This document shows, piece after piece, positions 13,559 to 20,246 of a stretch of 20,248 nucleotides of DNA. The DNA is from Candidatus Omnitrophota bacterium. Lineage in GTDB: Bacteria; Omnitrophota; Koll11; Gygaellales; Profunditerraquicolaceae. Position 1 is the stretch's first letter, and each line of letters opens with the position of its first letter. A program made the position numbers and the translations under genes. The notes under the pieces were generated by a model. The model searched no databases and had not been told where the DNA came from. It was given only the letters and a program-made list of their open reading frames with translations. Where the stretch lies: assembly GCA_028717765.1 (NCBI GenBank), contig JAQUNE010000005.1, forward strand, positions 1 to 20,248, given 5' to 3'.

Positions 13559-14391
13559 TCAAAGAGATATCTGCGGACAAAATCAGCAAAACTGTTGCTG
13601 ATTTATGCATTCAGGCAAATTTTGTTTTAAGAGCAGATGTGCTCTCCCGTTTAAAAACCGCTTCCCATAAAGAAACAAGCCCGCGGGCAAGAGATATCTT
13701 AAAGGCAACTTTACGTAATTCCGCGCTTGCCCAGAGGGAAAGATTAGCGATCTGTCAGGATACTGGCTTGCCCTGTGTTTTTGTAGAGATCGGGCAAGAA
13801 GTAGTGATTAAGGGGGATTTGAAAAGCGCAATTAATCAAGGCATTGAAGCTGGCTACCGAGAAGGATATTTACGCGCCTCAGTAATTCAGGATCCGCTTT
13901 CTCGGGGAAATCCCGGATACAGCCCGGCGATAATCCATATTGATCTGGTAAAGGGGCGAGAATTAAGCCTTACGGTTCTACCAAAGGGGTTTGGTTGTGA
14001 AAATAAAACCCAACTAAGAATGTTTAAACCTACAACAGAAATCGAGGAGATTAAAAAATTTATTATTGATGCAGTAAAAGCCGCAGGCCCAGATGCTTGC
14101 CCGCCGTATGTTTTAGGAGTAGGGATAGGCGGTTCAGCGGATTATGCCTGCCTACTTGCGAAAAAAGCTTTGTTGAGAAACATTCTCCAGAGGTCACAGT
14201 CTAAGGCATATAGATTGGAAAGAGAATTATTGAAAGAAATTAATAAATTGTGTATCGGTCCAATGGGGCTAGGCGGTAAAACTACGGCTTTGGCAGTAAA
14301 TATTGAAACCTTTCCCACGCATATCGCGGGATTACCGGTTGCGGTCAATGTTAGCTGCCATGCTTTACGCAGCGCCACAAAAAAAATTTAA
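13555..14391 (+). CDS. Fumarate hydratase class I, alpha (N-terminal) subunit
   Basis: The protein has 278 aa, typical for the alpha subunit of two-part iron-sulfur hydro-lyases (fumarase class I / tartrate dehydratase). It is expected to hold the 4Fe-4S cluster, with cysteines at Cys67 (ICQDTGLP), Cys148 (GFGCENK) and Cys182 (DACPPYVLGVGIGG). CIGPMGLGGKTTALAVNIE (233-251) is the conserved C-terminal stretch. It interconverts fumarate and malate in the TCA cycle; tartrate dehydratase is a possible alternative. It overlaps queF by 4 bases, with no metabolic link to queuosine obvious. Confidence 0.9.
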   Translation: MIKEISADKISKTVADLCIQANFVLRADVLSRLKTASHKETSPRARDILKATLRNSALAQRERLAICQDTGLPCVFVEIGQEVVIKGDLKSAINQGIEAGYREGYLRASVIQDPLSRGNPGYSPAIIHIDLVKGRELSLTVLPKGFGCENKTQLRMFKPTTEIEEIKKFIIDAVKAAGPDACPPYVLGVGIGGSADYACLLAKKALLRNILQRSQSKAYRLERELLKEINKLCIGPMGLGGKTTALAVNIETFPTHIAGLPVAVNVSCHALRSATKKI

Positions 14392-14392
14392 G

Positions 14393-14905
14393 ATGCAAGA
14401 TAGAGAAGGAAAAATCAGAAATTTAAAAGTAGGCGGGCAAATTTATTTTAGCGGCACTATTTTTACTGCCCGCGACCAGGCGCATAAAAGATTAGCGGAA
14501 ACAATTAAGAAAAAAAAGAAGCTGCCCTTTGATTTAAAGGGGGCAATGATTTATTATTGCGGCCCGACAAAAACCCCGAAAGGAAAAATTATCGGCGCCT
14601 GCGGCCCGACTACGAGTTCGCGAATGGATGAATTTACTCCGCTTTTATTAAAGGCAGGAGTTTTGGCAATGATCGGCAAAGGCAGGCGTTCGCCGGAAGT
14701 AGTAAAAGCAATAAAAAAATTTAAGGGGGTTTATTTTTTAACTTATGCCGGATGTGGTGCGCTTTTGGCTCAGTATATTCAGGAAGCATCTATCGTGGCT
14801 TTTGAGGATTTAGGCCCAGAGGCAATTTATAAACTGAAGGTGAAAAATTTTCCCCTGATTGTGGGGATAGACAGCAAGGGAAGGAGTATTTATGGTTCGT
14901 ATTGA
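14393..14905 (+). CDS. Fumarate hydratase class I, beta (C-terminal) subunit
   Basis: From ATG 14393 the protein has 170 aa. The family motifs start soon after: [24 protein letters not shown], then [29 protein letters not shown] and [14 protein letters not shown] and the last stretch to GSY close the domain. The start lies one base after the alpha stop, and I see no strong ribosome site. A frame from 14303 would overlap the alpha gene and adds residues unlike the family. It pairs with the alpha subunit to form the active hydratase. The last 14 bases overlap rph. Confidence 0.9.
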   Translation: MQDREGKIRNLKVGGQIYFSGTIFTARDQAHKRLAETIKKKKKLPFDLKGAMIYYCGPTKTPKGKIIGACGPTTSSRMDEFTPLLLKAGVLAMIGKGRRSPEVVKAIKKFKGVYFLTYAGCGALLAQYIQEASIVAFEDLGPEAIYKLKVKNFPLIVGIDSKGRSIYGSY

Positions 14906-15605
14906 CGGTAGGGGTGCGGATAAATTAAGAAGGGTAAATATTATTCCCAATTATATTAAATATGCCGAAGGCTCATGCCTGATCGAGCTCGGAGAAACCA
15001 AGGTAATCTGTACGGCATCGGTTGAAGAAACTGTCCCGCCATTTTTAAAGAATAGCGGTACTGGCTGGGTGACTGCGGAATACGGGATGCTGCCGCGTTC
15101 ATGTCAGACGCGTATTCAACGCGGAAAAGATTCCGGCCGTACTTATGAAATTCAAAGATTAGTCGGCCGTTCATTGCGCGCGGTTACAGAAATGAAATCA
15201 ATCGGCGAACGTACGGTCTGGATTGATTGTGATGTGATCCAGGGTGACGGAGGTACCCGTACCGCTTCTATTACCGGAAGCTTTGTCGCATTATGCCTGG
15301 GGCTAGAAAAAATCAAGAAAAACGGATTGATCAACAAGATCCCGGTAAAAGATTTTGTTGCCGCTACCAGTGTCGGGATGCTTAACCAAGAATTGATCCT
15401 GGACTTAAATTATGCCGAGGATTCCCAGGCGCAGGTAGATATGAATATTGTGATGACCGGGAAAGGCGAATTTATTGAGATTCAAGGCACTGCCGAACGC
15501 AGTACCTTTACTAAGGAAGAAATGAATAGCCTGTTGGATCTGGCAAAGAAGGGGATAGAGGAATTAATTGTGCAGCAGAAAAATATCCTCAAAGGCATTC
15601 TTTAG
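14892..15605 (+). CDS. rph: Ribonuclease PH
   Basis: The protein has 237 aa, normal length. It is a phosphorolytic 3'-to-5' exonuclease that trims tRNA 3' ends, acting as a hexamer in the cytoplasm. Motifs: [13 protein letters not shown] (3-15), [15 protein letters not shown] (56-70), [15 protein letters not shown] (87-101), and [19 protein letters not shown] (111-129) with the phosphate and metal site. AAGGAG at 14881-14886 is a clear ribosome site. It is followed 9 bases later by rdgB, a pairing seen in many bacteria. Confidence 0.96.
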   Translation: MVRIDGRGADKLRRVNIIPNYIKYAEGSCLIELGETKVICTASVEETVPPFLKNSGTGWVTAEYGMLPRSCQTRIQRGKDSGRTYEIQRLVGRSLRAVTEMKSIGERTVWIDCDVIQGDGGTRTASITGSFVALCLGLEKIKKNGLINKIPVKDFVAATSVGMLNQELILDLNYAEDSQAQVDMNIVMTGKGEFIEIQGTAERSTFTKEEMNSLLDLAKKGIEELIVQQKNILKGIL

Positions 15606-15614
15606 GAAGATCGT

Positions 15615-16223
15615 ATGGATTTAGTTATTGCCACAAAAAATAAAAAGAAGTTCGCGGAGATCAAAGAGATCTTAAAAGGTTTAAAATTAAACCTGATTTC
15701 TCTCGCGGATATTACGCAGCCGCCGCGGATCATTGAGAACGGCAAAACCTTTAAGGTAAATGCCGTAAAAAAAGCGCGCAAGTTAGCGCAGTTTACAGGA
15801 AAGCTTAGTTTAGGCGAAGATTCCGGCCTTTGTATTGACGCCTTGCATGGGGCTCCGGGAGTGTATTCTTCGAGATTTTCCGGCAAGGATAAGAGCGACC
15901 TAAAAAATAATCGTAAGGTGCTAAAACTTCTCGAAGGAGTGCCTTTGAATAAGAGAAAGGCGCATTATATTTGCGCGGTTGCCTTGGCAGATAAATCCGG
16001 ATTGGTGGGGGTGGTCGAAGGCAGGTGTAACGGAGTAATTGGATTTGGATTGAAAGGTAATCGCGGCTTTGGGTATGACCCGCTTTTTATGATTACGAAA
16101 TATAAAAAAACTTTTGCCCAGCTGGGTGAAAAAATTAAGCACAAAATGAGCCATCGTTATTACGCCTTGGAAAAGGCGCAGAAGATTATTAAGAAATATA
16201 TTGAGAAGCAGGAAGGCAATTGA
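15615..16223 (+). CDS. rdgB: XTP/dITP diphosphatase (RdgB/HAM1 family)
   Basis: The protein has 202 aa. It hydrolyses dITP, dXTP and related non-canonical nucleotides to monophosphates, keeping them out of DNA and RNA. Motifs: IATKNKKKFAEI (5-16) with Thr7, Asn9 and Lys12; LGEDSGLCIDAL (67-78) with the metal-binding Glu68-Asp69; GFGYDPLF (151-158); and SHR (179-181). AGGAAG before the ATG is a usable ribosome site. The family role resembles that of the Maf domain at 4523, so the window carries two nucleotide-cleaning enzymes. It is the last gene of the overlapping run; its 3' end holds the -35 and -10 of the tRNA-Pro promoter. Confidence 0.96.
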   Translation: MDLVIATKNKKKFAEIKEILKGLKLNLISLADITQPPRIIENGKTFKVNAVKKARKLAQFTGKLSLGEDSGLCIDALHGAPGVYSSRFSGKDKSDLKNNRKVLKLLEGVPLNKRKAHYICAVALADKSGLVGVVEGRCNGVIGFGLKGNRGFGYDPLFMITKYKKTFAQLGEKIKHKMSHRYYALEKAQKIIKKYIEKQEGN

Positions 16224-16229
16224 TATAAT
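16201..16229 (+). promoter_or_regulatory. Promoter of tRNA-Pro
   Basis: TTGAGA at 16201-16206, 17 bp spacer, perfect TATAAT at 16224-16229. The RNA start would be near 16236, upstream of the truncated tRNA-Pro copy at 16247. So the extra copy and its hairpins lie between promoter and gene and would be removed by 5' processing. Confidence 0.68.
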
Positions 16230-16246
16230 TAGCGATTAAGTATTTG

Positions 16247-16319
16247 TTACGGGGCGTGGTCATCCCCCAAAAACCGTGGGGGATTTCGCCACGGAGCAAA
16301 AAAATCTTACGGGGCGTGG
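16247..16319. repeat. 60 bp insertion-like duplication of the tRNA-Pro 5' end
   Basis: TTACGGGGCGTGG occurs at 16247-16259 and again at 16307-16319, where it runs into the real tRNA-Pro. The 47 bp between hold a perfect 7 bp hairpin (TCCCCCA at 16263-16269 against TGGGGGA at 16277-16283). CCACG (16289-16293) can also pair with CGTGG of the first copy. The sequence ends in a run of seven A's and TC. The layout looks like a small insertion flanked by a 13 bp direct repeat. Confidence 0.75.
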
Positions 16320-16387
16320 CTCAGTTTGGCTAGAGCGCTTGCTTTGGGAGCAAGAGGTCACAGGTTCAAGTCCTGTCGCCCCGACCA
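16310..16387 (+). tRNA. tRNA-Pro (anticodon TGG)
   Basis: Acceptor CGGGGCG pairs with CGCCCCG, discriminator A and encoded CCA (16385-16387). The anticodon arm is CTTGC-TTTGGGA-GCAAG with anticodon TGG. The T-arm is ACAGG-TTCAAGT-CCTGT. Its 5' end is duplicated 60 bp upstream. Confidence 0.96.
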
Positions 16388-16436
16388 ATTTTATACCACT
16401 CAAAACTCCTGCCTCAATTGGCAGATAGGAGGTTAT

Positions 16437-16904
16437 ATGGCCACTAAGAAAGTTTTCATAATCTTATCTTTAGTATTGTTTTGTTCCGGGCTTTCTTATG
16501 CGGCTAAAAAAACTCCTTTAATGTCTGAGTTTGCGCAGGATCACTATCTCAAAGGTGTAAAGGCCCAGGAAGGAAATGATTTTGTAGAAGCAGAAGAATG
16601 GTACCAAAAGGCGCTCATCCTTGAGCCTAATAATCTTATTTTGCAGAAATACGTGCTTCATAATCGCGCTGCAATGTATGCCAAGCAAGGAAATTTAGAA
16701 AAAGCAGAAAACTCTTTTAAAGAGTTGTTGAAAATTGACCCTAACTATAAGCTCGCGGAATTAAATTTGGGCCTCATCTATGATCAGAGGAGGACGCGGC
16801 TGGAAGCCCTGGAATATTGGGCAAAGATGTTTAAGCTGGAAGATAAGAAGCCAAAAGATTTTATTCTGGAACAAGGGCAAGAGTTAGAAATAAATAATAA
16901 ATAG
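16437..16904 (+). CDS. Exported TPR-repeat protein
   Basis: The protein has 155 aa from ATG 16437, chosen because AGGAGG (16427-16432) lies just before it. A longer frame from 16326 only reads through tRNA-Pro. A signal peptide (KKVFIILSLVLFCSGLSYA) is cut near residue 22. Two or more TPR-like helical pairs follow: HYLKGVKAQEGNDFVEAEEWYQKALILEP, NRAAMYAKQGNLEKAENSFKELLKIDP and AELNLGLIYDQRRTRLEALEYW. TPR domains bind other proteins; the partner is unknown. CTGCC and GGCAG upstream can form a small hairpin next to the ribosome site. The gene lies between two tRNA genes on the same strand, 7 bases before tRNA-Arg. Confidence 0.83.
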   Translation: MATKKVFIILSLVLFCSGLSYAAKKTPLMSEFAQDHYLKGVKAQEGNDFVEAEEWYQKALILEPNNLILQKYVLHNRAAMYAKQGNLEKAENSFKELLKIDPNYKLAELNLGLIYDQRRTRLEALEYWAKMFKLEDKKPKDFILEQGQELEINNK

Positions 16905-16911
16905 ATGTAAT

Positions 16912-16985
16912 GCGCCTGTAGCTCAAATGGATAGAGCACCTGCCTTCTAAGCCGGTGGTTGGCCGTTCGATTCGGCCCAGGCGCA
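16912..16985 (+). tRNA. tRNA-Arg (anticodon TCT)
   Basis: Acceptor GCGCCTG pairs with CAGGCGC, discriminator A at 16985, CCA not encoded. The anticodon arm is CCTGC-CTTCTAA-GCCGG with anticodon TCT; the middle pair of the stem is a T-C mismatch. The T-arm is GGCCG-TTCGATT-CGGCC. The next gene starts 4 bases downstream. Confidence 0.93.
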
Positions 16986-16989
16986 TGGA

Positions 16990-18255
16990 ATGCTGCAAAA
17001 TATATTTATGAGACTACGTACAAAATTATTATTTATCGTCAGTTCTTCTCTGGTGATTTTTTTCTGTGCGGTCTATACCTTCCTTGTCCTGGAAGGCAAG
17101 GTTTTTATCATTGACCAGCTGCAGGCTCTGACCCAGAGAAAAGTAAGCATTAATTATTTCGATATTACTGCCCCGCTTAATCTGGATATCAGAGGGCTAG
17201 AAATAGAGGGCCTGGCTAAGGCAGATGCAGTGTTTATTTCTCCTAGCGTATTGCATTTACTTTTGGGCAAGATTGCGCTTAACGAGGTGAGGATTACCCG
17301 GCCCCGGATTACTTATGAAAGAATTCTGCCTAAACCGCAAGAACCTTCTAATGAGTTAGCCAAGAATTTAAATGAAACTGTATCAGAGATCACGGAAACT
17401 TTTAGCGCTCCGGATGTTTTCTCTGCGATTTCTCATTTGGCAGCATCGATCAAGAAGCAAAAACAGCGTAAATTTATTTTTAAGCGTATTGATATAGAAG
17501 GCGGAAAGATCGATTTTACCGACCGTACCGTTGGCAAAAACGGAATTAATATCACGATACAAGATATCAATCTATTTCTTACTAATTTTTATCTTCCGCC
17601 GCGCCAGGTAATTTCTAAATTTGATATTAGAGGAAGGATTCCCTGGGGCAGCCAGAATGAACAGGAGATGGGCAAGATAGAGGCTTCTGGCTGGTTTAAC
17701 CTTTTTAAAAAAGACATTACAGCAAGTGTGAATATCCGCGATATTGACGGAGTATATCTTTATCCTTATTATTCCAAATGGGTAGATTTAGAAAAAGCAC
17801 GCATTGAAAAAGCAAAGTTATTTTTTAAGAGCGACATCCACGGAGTAAATAATACTATCGTGGCACCCTGCCATTTGGAGCTTACTGATATTGTTTTTAA
17901 GCCGCGTACTCCAGAAGAGCAGGCGGAAAAGGCAGAAAAGATCGCTACCAGAGTGATCGATATATTTAAAACTTTAAATCAGGGCAAAATTGTGCTAGAT
18001 TTTACGATTAAGACCAAGATGAGCCAGCCGGAATTTGGTTTTGGTAATATTAAGATGGCTTTTGAGGAGAAACTCGCCCAGGGGAGAGGCCCAGGGATTA
18101 CTGTTAAGTCTGTAGCGATGTTGCCGGGTAAAATTATTGAGGGCACGGTAAAGAGCGCCACAGATATTTCTAAGGCGGTTTTCGGAGGAAGTTTCGCGAT
18201 TGCCAATGAATTAAGAAAAGCAGTTCTGGCAAAAATGAAAAAAATAAAGGGGTGA
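16990..18255 (+). CDS. AsmA/DUF748-like envelope protein
   Basis: The protein has 421 aa from ATG 16990; a second ATG at 17008 gives a similar membrane start (MRLRTKLLFIVSS) and neither has a good ribosome site. One N-terminal transmembrane segment at about residues 14-32 is followed by a long soluble domain, probably periplasmic. Motifs typical of AsmA-like and DUF748 proteins are visible: DITAPLNLDIRGLEIEGL, NEVRITRPRITYER, and FKRIDIEGGKIDFTDRTV with later INLFLTNF. Relatives sit in the cell envelope and affect outer-membrane or lipid transport. The start lies almost on the 3' end of tRNA-Arg, so the mRNA may arise by tRNA processing. The call is by pattern. Confidence 0.7.
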   Translation: MLQNIFMRLRTKLLFIVSSSLVIFFCAVYTFLVLEGKVFIIDQLQALTQRKVSINYFDITAPLNLDIRGLEIEGLAKADAVFISPSVLHLLLGKIALNEVRITRPRITYERILPKPQEPSNELAKNLNETVSEITETFSAPDVFSAISHLAASIKKQKQRKFIFKRIDIEGGKIDFTDRTVGKNGINITIQDINLFLTNFYLPPRQVISKFDIRGRIPWGSQNEQEMGKIEASGWFNLFKKDITASVNIRDIDGVYLYPYYSKWVDLEKARIEKAKLFFKSDIHGVNNTIVAPCHLELTDIVFKPRTPEEQAEKAEKIATRVIDIFKTLNQGKIVLDFTIKTKMSQPEFGFGNIKMAFEEKLAQGRGPGITVKSVAMLPGKIIEGTVKSATDISKAVFGGSFAIANELRKAVLAKMKKIKG

Positions 18256-18257
18256 GT

Positions 18258-18710
18258 ATGACAAGAATTCTACGGATTTTATTTTTCTTGTTTGCATTAA
18301 TGATGTTAGTGGGCGGTCATCGGCAACAATGCCAGGCCGAAGAACAAAAAGAAACAGAATCCGCTAATATCGATTCAAGGAATATTCAATACGATAAAAC
18401 CCCTTTAAATAAATTAGGTAGAGGTGTGGTGAATACCTTGACTTGTTTGTTGGAGGTTCCCGGAGAAGCAATTAAGGTTGGGCAGGAAAAAGATCCGCTT
18501 ACCGGGGCAACCTTAGGTATAGTGGAAGGTTTCTGTACCGCGGGGCTACGCGGTTTAACCGGCATATTTGATACCATAACTTTTTTTATTCCACCTTATG
18601 ATAAACCCAAGATGCTTCCGGAATACGCCTTACAAAGTTTTTTAGAAAAAAGTAAGGAGATCCCAAAACCATCAGTTCCGATAGTGGATGCGAAAGATCA
18701 AGGAAATTAA
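18258..18710 (+). CDS. Exported protein resembling the exosortase-associated TIGR04073 family
   Basis: The protein has 150 aa from ATG 18258, preceded by AAGGGG at 18247-18252; a GTG at 18252 is possible but overlaps the ribosome site. A signal peptide (about residues 1-25) is followed by KLGRGVVNTLTCLLEVPGEAIKVGQEKDP, then GATLGIVEGFCTAGLRGLTGIFDTITFFIPPY. This order (K-L-G-R-G, E-x-P, G-x-x-x-G helix, F-x-P) matches what I recall of the TIGR04073 family described beside exosortase systems in Verrucomicrobia-like bacteria. The recall has not been checked. No exosortase or PEP-CTERM sequence is in the window. It lies 2 bases after the AsmA-like gene and 17 bases before the Pro-Gly repeat gene. 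Confidence 0.6.
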   Translation: MTRILRILFFLFALMMLVGGHRQQCQAEEQKETESANIDSRNIQYDKTPLNKLGRGVVNTLTCLLEVPGEAIKVGQEKDPLTGATLGIVEGFCTAGLRGLTGIFDTITFFIPPYDKPKMLPEYALQSFLEKSKEIPKPSVPIVDAKDQGN

Positions 18711-18727
18711 AAAAGAGGAGGAAGAAG

Positions 18728-19441
18728 ATGCGGCAAAAGGTTTTTTTCATATTTGGTATTGTAAGTGTGTTATTGGTTGCAGTTTCTTTCGGATTGGTTT
18801 TAGCTCAAGAAACTACAGATTCTTCATCTAGTGTTAATGCTATTGCGCAGCAAAAAACAGAAATCCAAGCTAATGCACAGGCAGCAAAGCAGGCAGAGGC
18901 GCAATTAAAACAGCAGATTGAGCAAGCAGTAAGTTCTGGCGATAAAGTGGCTGCAGAGAGTTTACGTCAGCAATTAAAAGCTTTACGTTCAGAACATATG
19001 CAGCAGAAAGAGCAGGATAAACAGGAAATGAGAAGCCTGAAACAGGAGATGAAAAGCAATATGCCTCCTTCGGGCGAGAACGTAAATAATCCTCCAGGTT
19101 ATAACCCTCCGGGTGTTGGACCGAATAACCCCCCGGGTTATAATCCTCCGGGTGCAGGGCCAATGGTAAATCCGCCTGGTTATAATCCTCCAGGTGTTGG
19201 ACCGAACAATCCTCCAGGGTATAATCCGCCTGGCGCTGGAGCAATGAATCCTCCAGGTTATAATCCACCAGGTGTAGGCCCAAATAATCCTCCAGGATAC
19301 AATCCTCCTGGTAAAGGAGCTGGTAATCCCCCAGGTTATAATCCTCCAGGCAAAGGTCCGGGAAATCCTCCTGGATATAATCCTCCAGGTAAAGGCGGTA
19401 AGCATAAAGGCGTTCCTGGTGGTGTTAAGAATAGGCTTTGA
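18728..19441 (+). CDS. Exported protein with coiled coil and eight NPPGYNPPG tandem repeats
   Basis: The protein has 237 aa, with a strong GAGGAGG at 18715-18721. A signal peptide at residues 1-26 (cut near VLA-QE) is followed by a Gln/Ala/Lys/Glu-rich helical region, probably coiled coil, at about 37-110. Residues 121-225 are eight repeats of about 13 residues, N-P-P-G-Y-N-P-P-G-[VAK]-G-x-x. The last three carry Lys after the second G. A basic tail, GKHKGVPGGVKNRL, ends it. No function is known to me. Pro-Gly-Tyr-Asn repeats form flexible, extended or adhesive structures in other proteins, so a surface or matrix role is possible. The repeats are not a CRISPR. Confidence 0.72.
   Translation: MRQKVFFIFGIVSVLLVAVSFGLVLAQETTDSSSSVNAIAQQKTEIQANAQAAKQAEAQLKQQIEQAVSSGDKVAAESLRQQLKALRSEHMQQKEQDKQEMRSLKQEMKSNMPPSGENVNNPPGYNPPGVGPNNPPGYNPPGAGPMVNPPGYNPPGVGPNNPPGYNPPGAGAMNPPGYNPPGVGPNNPPGYNPPGKGAGNPPGYNPPGKGPGNPPGYNPPGKGGKHKGVPGGVKNRL
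19088..19405 (+). repeat. Tandem 39-42 bp repeats encoding NPPGYNPPG units
   Basis: Eight copies of a Pro-Pro-Gly coding unit lie in the 3' half of the preceding gene. The DNA varies at third codon positions (CCT/CCC/CCA/CCG), while the protein unit is kept, so selection on the protein is likely. Copy number can be misassembled in such repeats. Confidence 0.85.
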
Positions 19442-19474
19442 GCCGTAAATCAGGATAGTAAAAAATAGATGAAA

Positions 19475-19631
19475 ATGGTGGGTGTAGCTCAATTTTAATG
19501 AGGCCACAACTTACGAACACGCAAGTGCGAGTAAGTTGTTTGGCCGAATTAATCCCGCCGGTTTTTGGCGGGAGGTTAGATTGCAAAATTTTCAAAGTTT
19601 AGGTCTTTCTTATGGTGGGTGTAGCTCAATT
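19475..19631. repeat. 20 bp direct repeats of a tRNA-His 5' end flanking a 117 bp hairpin segment
   Basis: ATGGTGGGTGTAGCTCAATT occurs at 19475-19494 and 19612-19631 with no mismatch. The first copy is only the acceptor and part of the D-arm and then diverges; the second continues as a longer tRNA-His fragment. Between them are hairpins at 19502-19545 (GGCCA, CAACTTAC against GTAAGTTG, TGGCC, with CAC-GCAA-GTG at the tip) and at 19554-19572 (CCCGCC/GGCGGG). No gene was seen in this segment. Confidence 0.75.
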
Positions 19632-19660
19632 GGTTAGAGCATTAGACTGTGGCCTAATCC
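19614..19660 (+). pseudogene. Truncated tRNA-His fragment (5' half)
   Basis: It reads like the first half of a tRNA-His: GGTGGGTG acceptor with the extra 5' G, D-arm AGCTCAATTGGTTAGAGC, and the anticodon arm ATTAGACTGTGGCCTAAT with GTG. The anticodon stem lacks one T compared with a normal arm, and the sequence breaks off after CTAATCC. There is no variable loop, T-arm or acceptor 3' strand. It differs at 7 of the first 40 positions from the intact tRNA-His at 20169, so it is not a recent copy of that gene. Confidence 0.75.
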
Positions 19661-19666
19661 ATTATC

Positions 19667-19695
19667 TTGACAATTTTTCCGTTCTTTGATATAAT
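19667..19695 (+). promoter_or_regulatory. Perfect consensus promoter of the HNH gene
   Basis: TTGACA at 19667-19672, exactly 17 bp, TATAAT at 19690-19695: a 12 of 12 match. The RNA start would fall at about 19702, the ATG of the HNH gene, so the mRNA would be leaderless. It begins 6 bases after the tRNA-His fragment ends. Confidence 0.8.
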
Positions 19696-19701
19696 TGCGC
19701 T

Positions 19702-20163
19702 ATGTCAAATCAAAGATGCAAGATTTGTGGCAAAGAGTTCTATGCAAAACCTTTTCATACAAAAAAAGGTTGGGGTAAATATTGTTCTATAGAATGTCGT
19801 TCCCGATCTCAATTCAACGGAAAATGGGTAGAATGTTCTTATTGCGGGAAAAAGATTTACAGAACTCCTCGCGATTATAGAAAGTCAAGAAGCGATAGGT
19901 TCTTTTGTTCGGTAAGCTGCCACTGTTCATGGGAAAATAAAAATGTGCGCTGTGGCGCTAATGCGCCGAATTGGATTGCAGGAGAAAATGCTTACAGAGA
20001 CATAATGAAAAGATCTGGTATAGCTAGAAAATGTAATAAGTGTGGAGTTGATGATAGAAGAGTCTTGTCAGTTCATCATAAAGACGGAAATAGGAAAAAT
20101 AACGAAATAGAAAATCTTGAGTGGTTGTGTCGTAATTGTCACTATGTTATTCATTGGCATTAA
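19702..20163 (+). CDS. Zinc-finger HNH endonuclease
   Basis: The protein has 153 aa. Two treble-clef-like zinc fingers come first (Cys6/Cys9/Cys28/Cys32 and Cys45/Cys48/Cys69/Cys73), each C-x2-C ... C-x3-C. A C-terminal HNH nuclease follows: Cys111-x2-Cys114, LSVHHKDGNRKNNE (122-135), NLEWLCRNCHYVIH (138-151). His126, Asn134/Asn138 and His147 are candidates for the active site. Such small proteins are usually homing endonucleases of introns, phages or small mobile elements. The gene has its own perfect promoter and no Shine-Dalgarno. It lies between a broken tRNA-His fragment and an intact tRNA-His gene, so tRNA-His is a likely target or scar. No intron core was recognised. Confidence 0.88.
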   Translation: MSNQRCKICGKEFYAKPFHTKKGWGKYCSIECRSRSQFNGKWVECSYCGKKIYRTPRDYRKSRSDRFFCSVSCHCSWENKNVRCGANAPNWIAGENAYRDIMKRSGIARKCNKCGVDDRRVLSVHHKDGNRKNNEIENLEWLCRNCHYVIHWH

Positions 20164-20168
20164 CTTGT

Positions 20169-20246
20169 GGTGGGTATAGCTCAGTTGGATAGAGCTCCTG
20201 ACTGTGGCTCAGGTGGTCGCGAGTTCGAATCTCGTTACCCACCCCA
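20169..20246 (+). tRNA. tRNA-His (anticodon GTG)
   Basis: The extra G at 20169 (G-1) pairs with discriminator C 20243, as in tRNA-His. Acceptor GTGGGTA pairs with TACCCAC and CCA is encoded at 20244-20246. The anticodon arm is CCTGA-CTGTGGC-TCAGG and the T-arm CGAG-TTCGAAT-CTCG. It ends two bases before the window edge. Confidence 0.94.

Noticed and set aside
14303..14392. Longer fumarase beta start at 14303
   Set aside because: It overlaps the alpha gene in another frame; the family-like sequence begins after ATG 14393.
16326..16436. N-terminal extension of the TPR protein to 16326
   Set aside because: The added residues translate tRNA-Pro. ATG 16437 has AGGAGG and a signal peptide.
19088..19405. 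Possible CRISPR array
   Set aside because: The repeats are in frame, vary at third positions and code for a Pro-Gly repeat; there are no unique spacers.
19661..20168. Group I or II intron in tRNA-His carrying the HNH gene
   Set aside because: No 3' exon continues the broken tRNA half and I recognised no intron core; the downstream tRNA-His is complete and of a different sequence.
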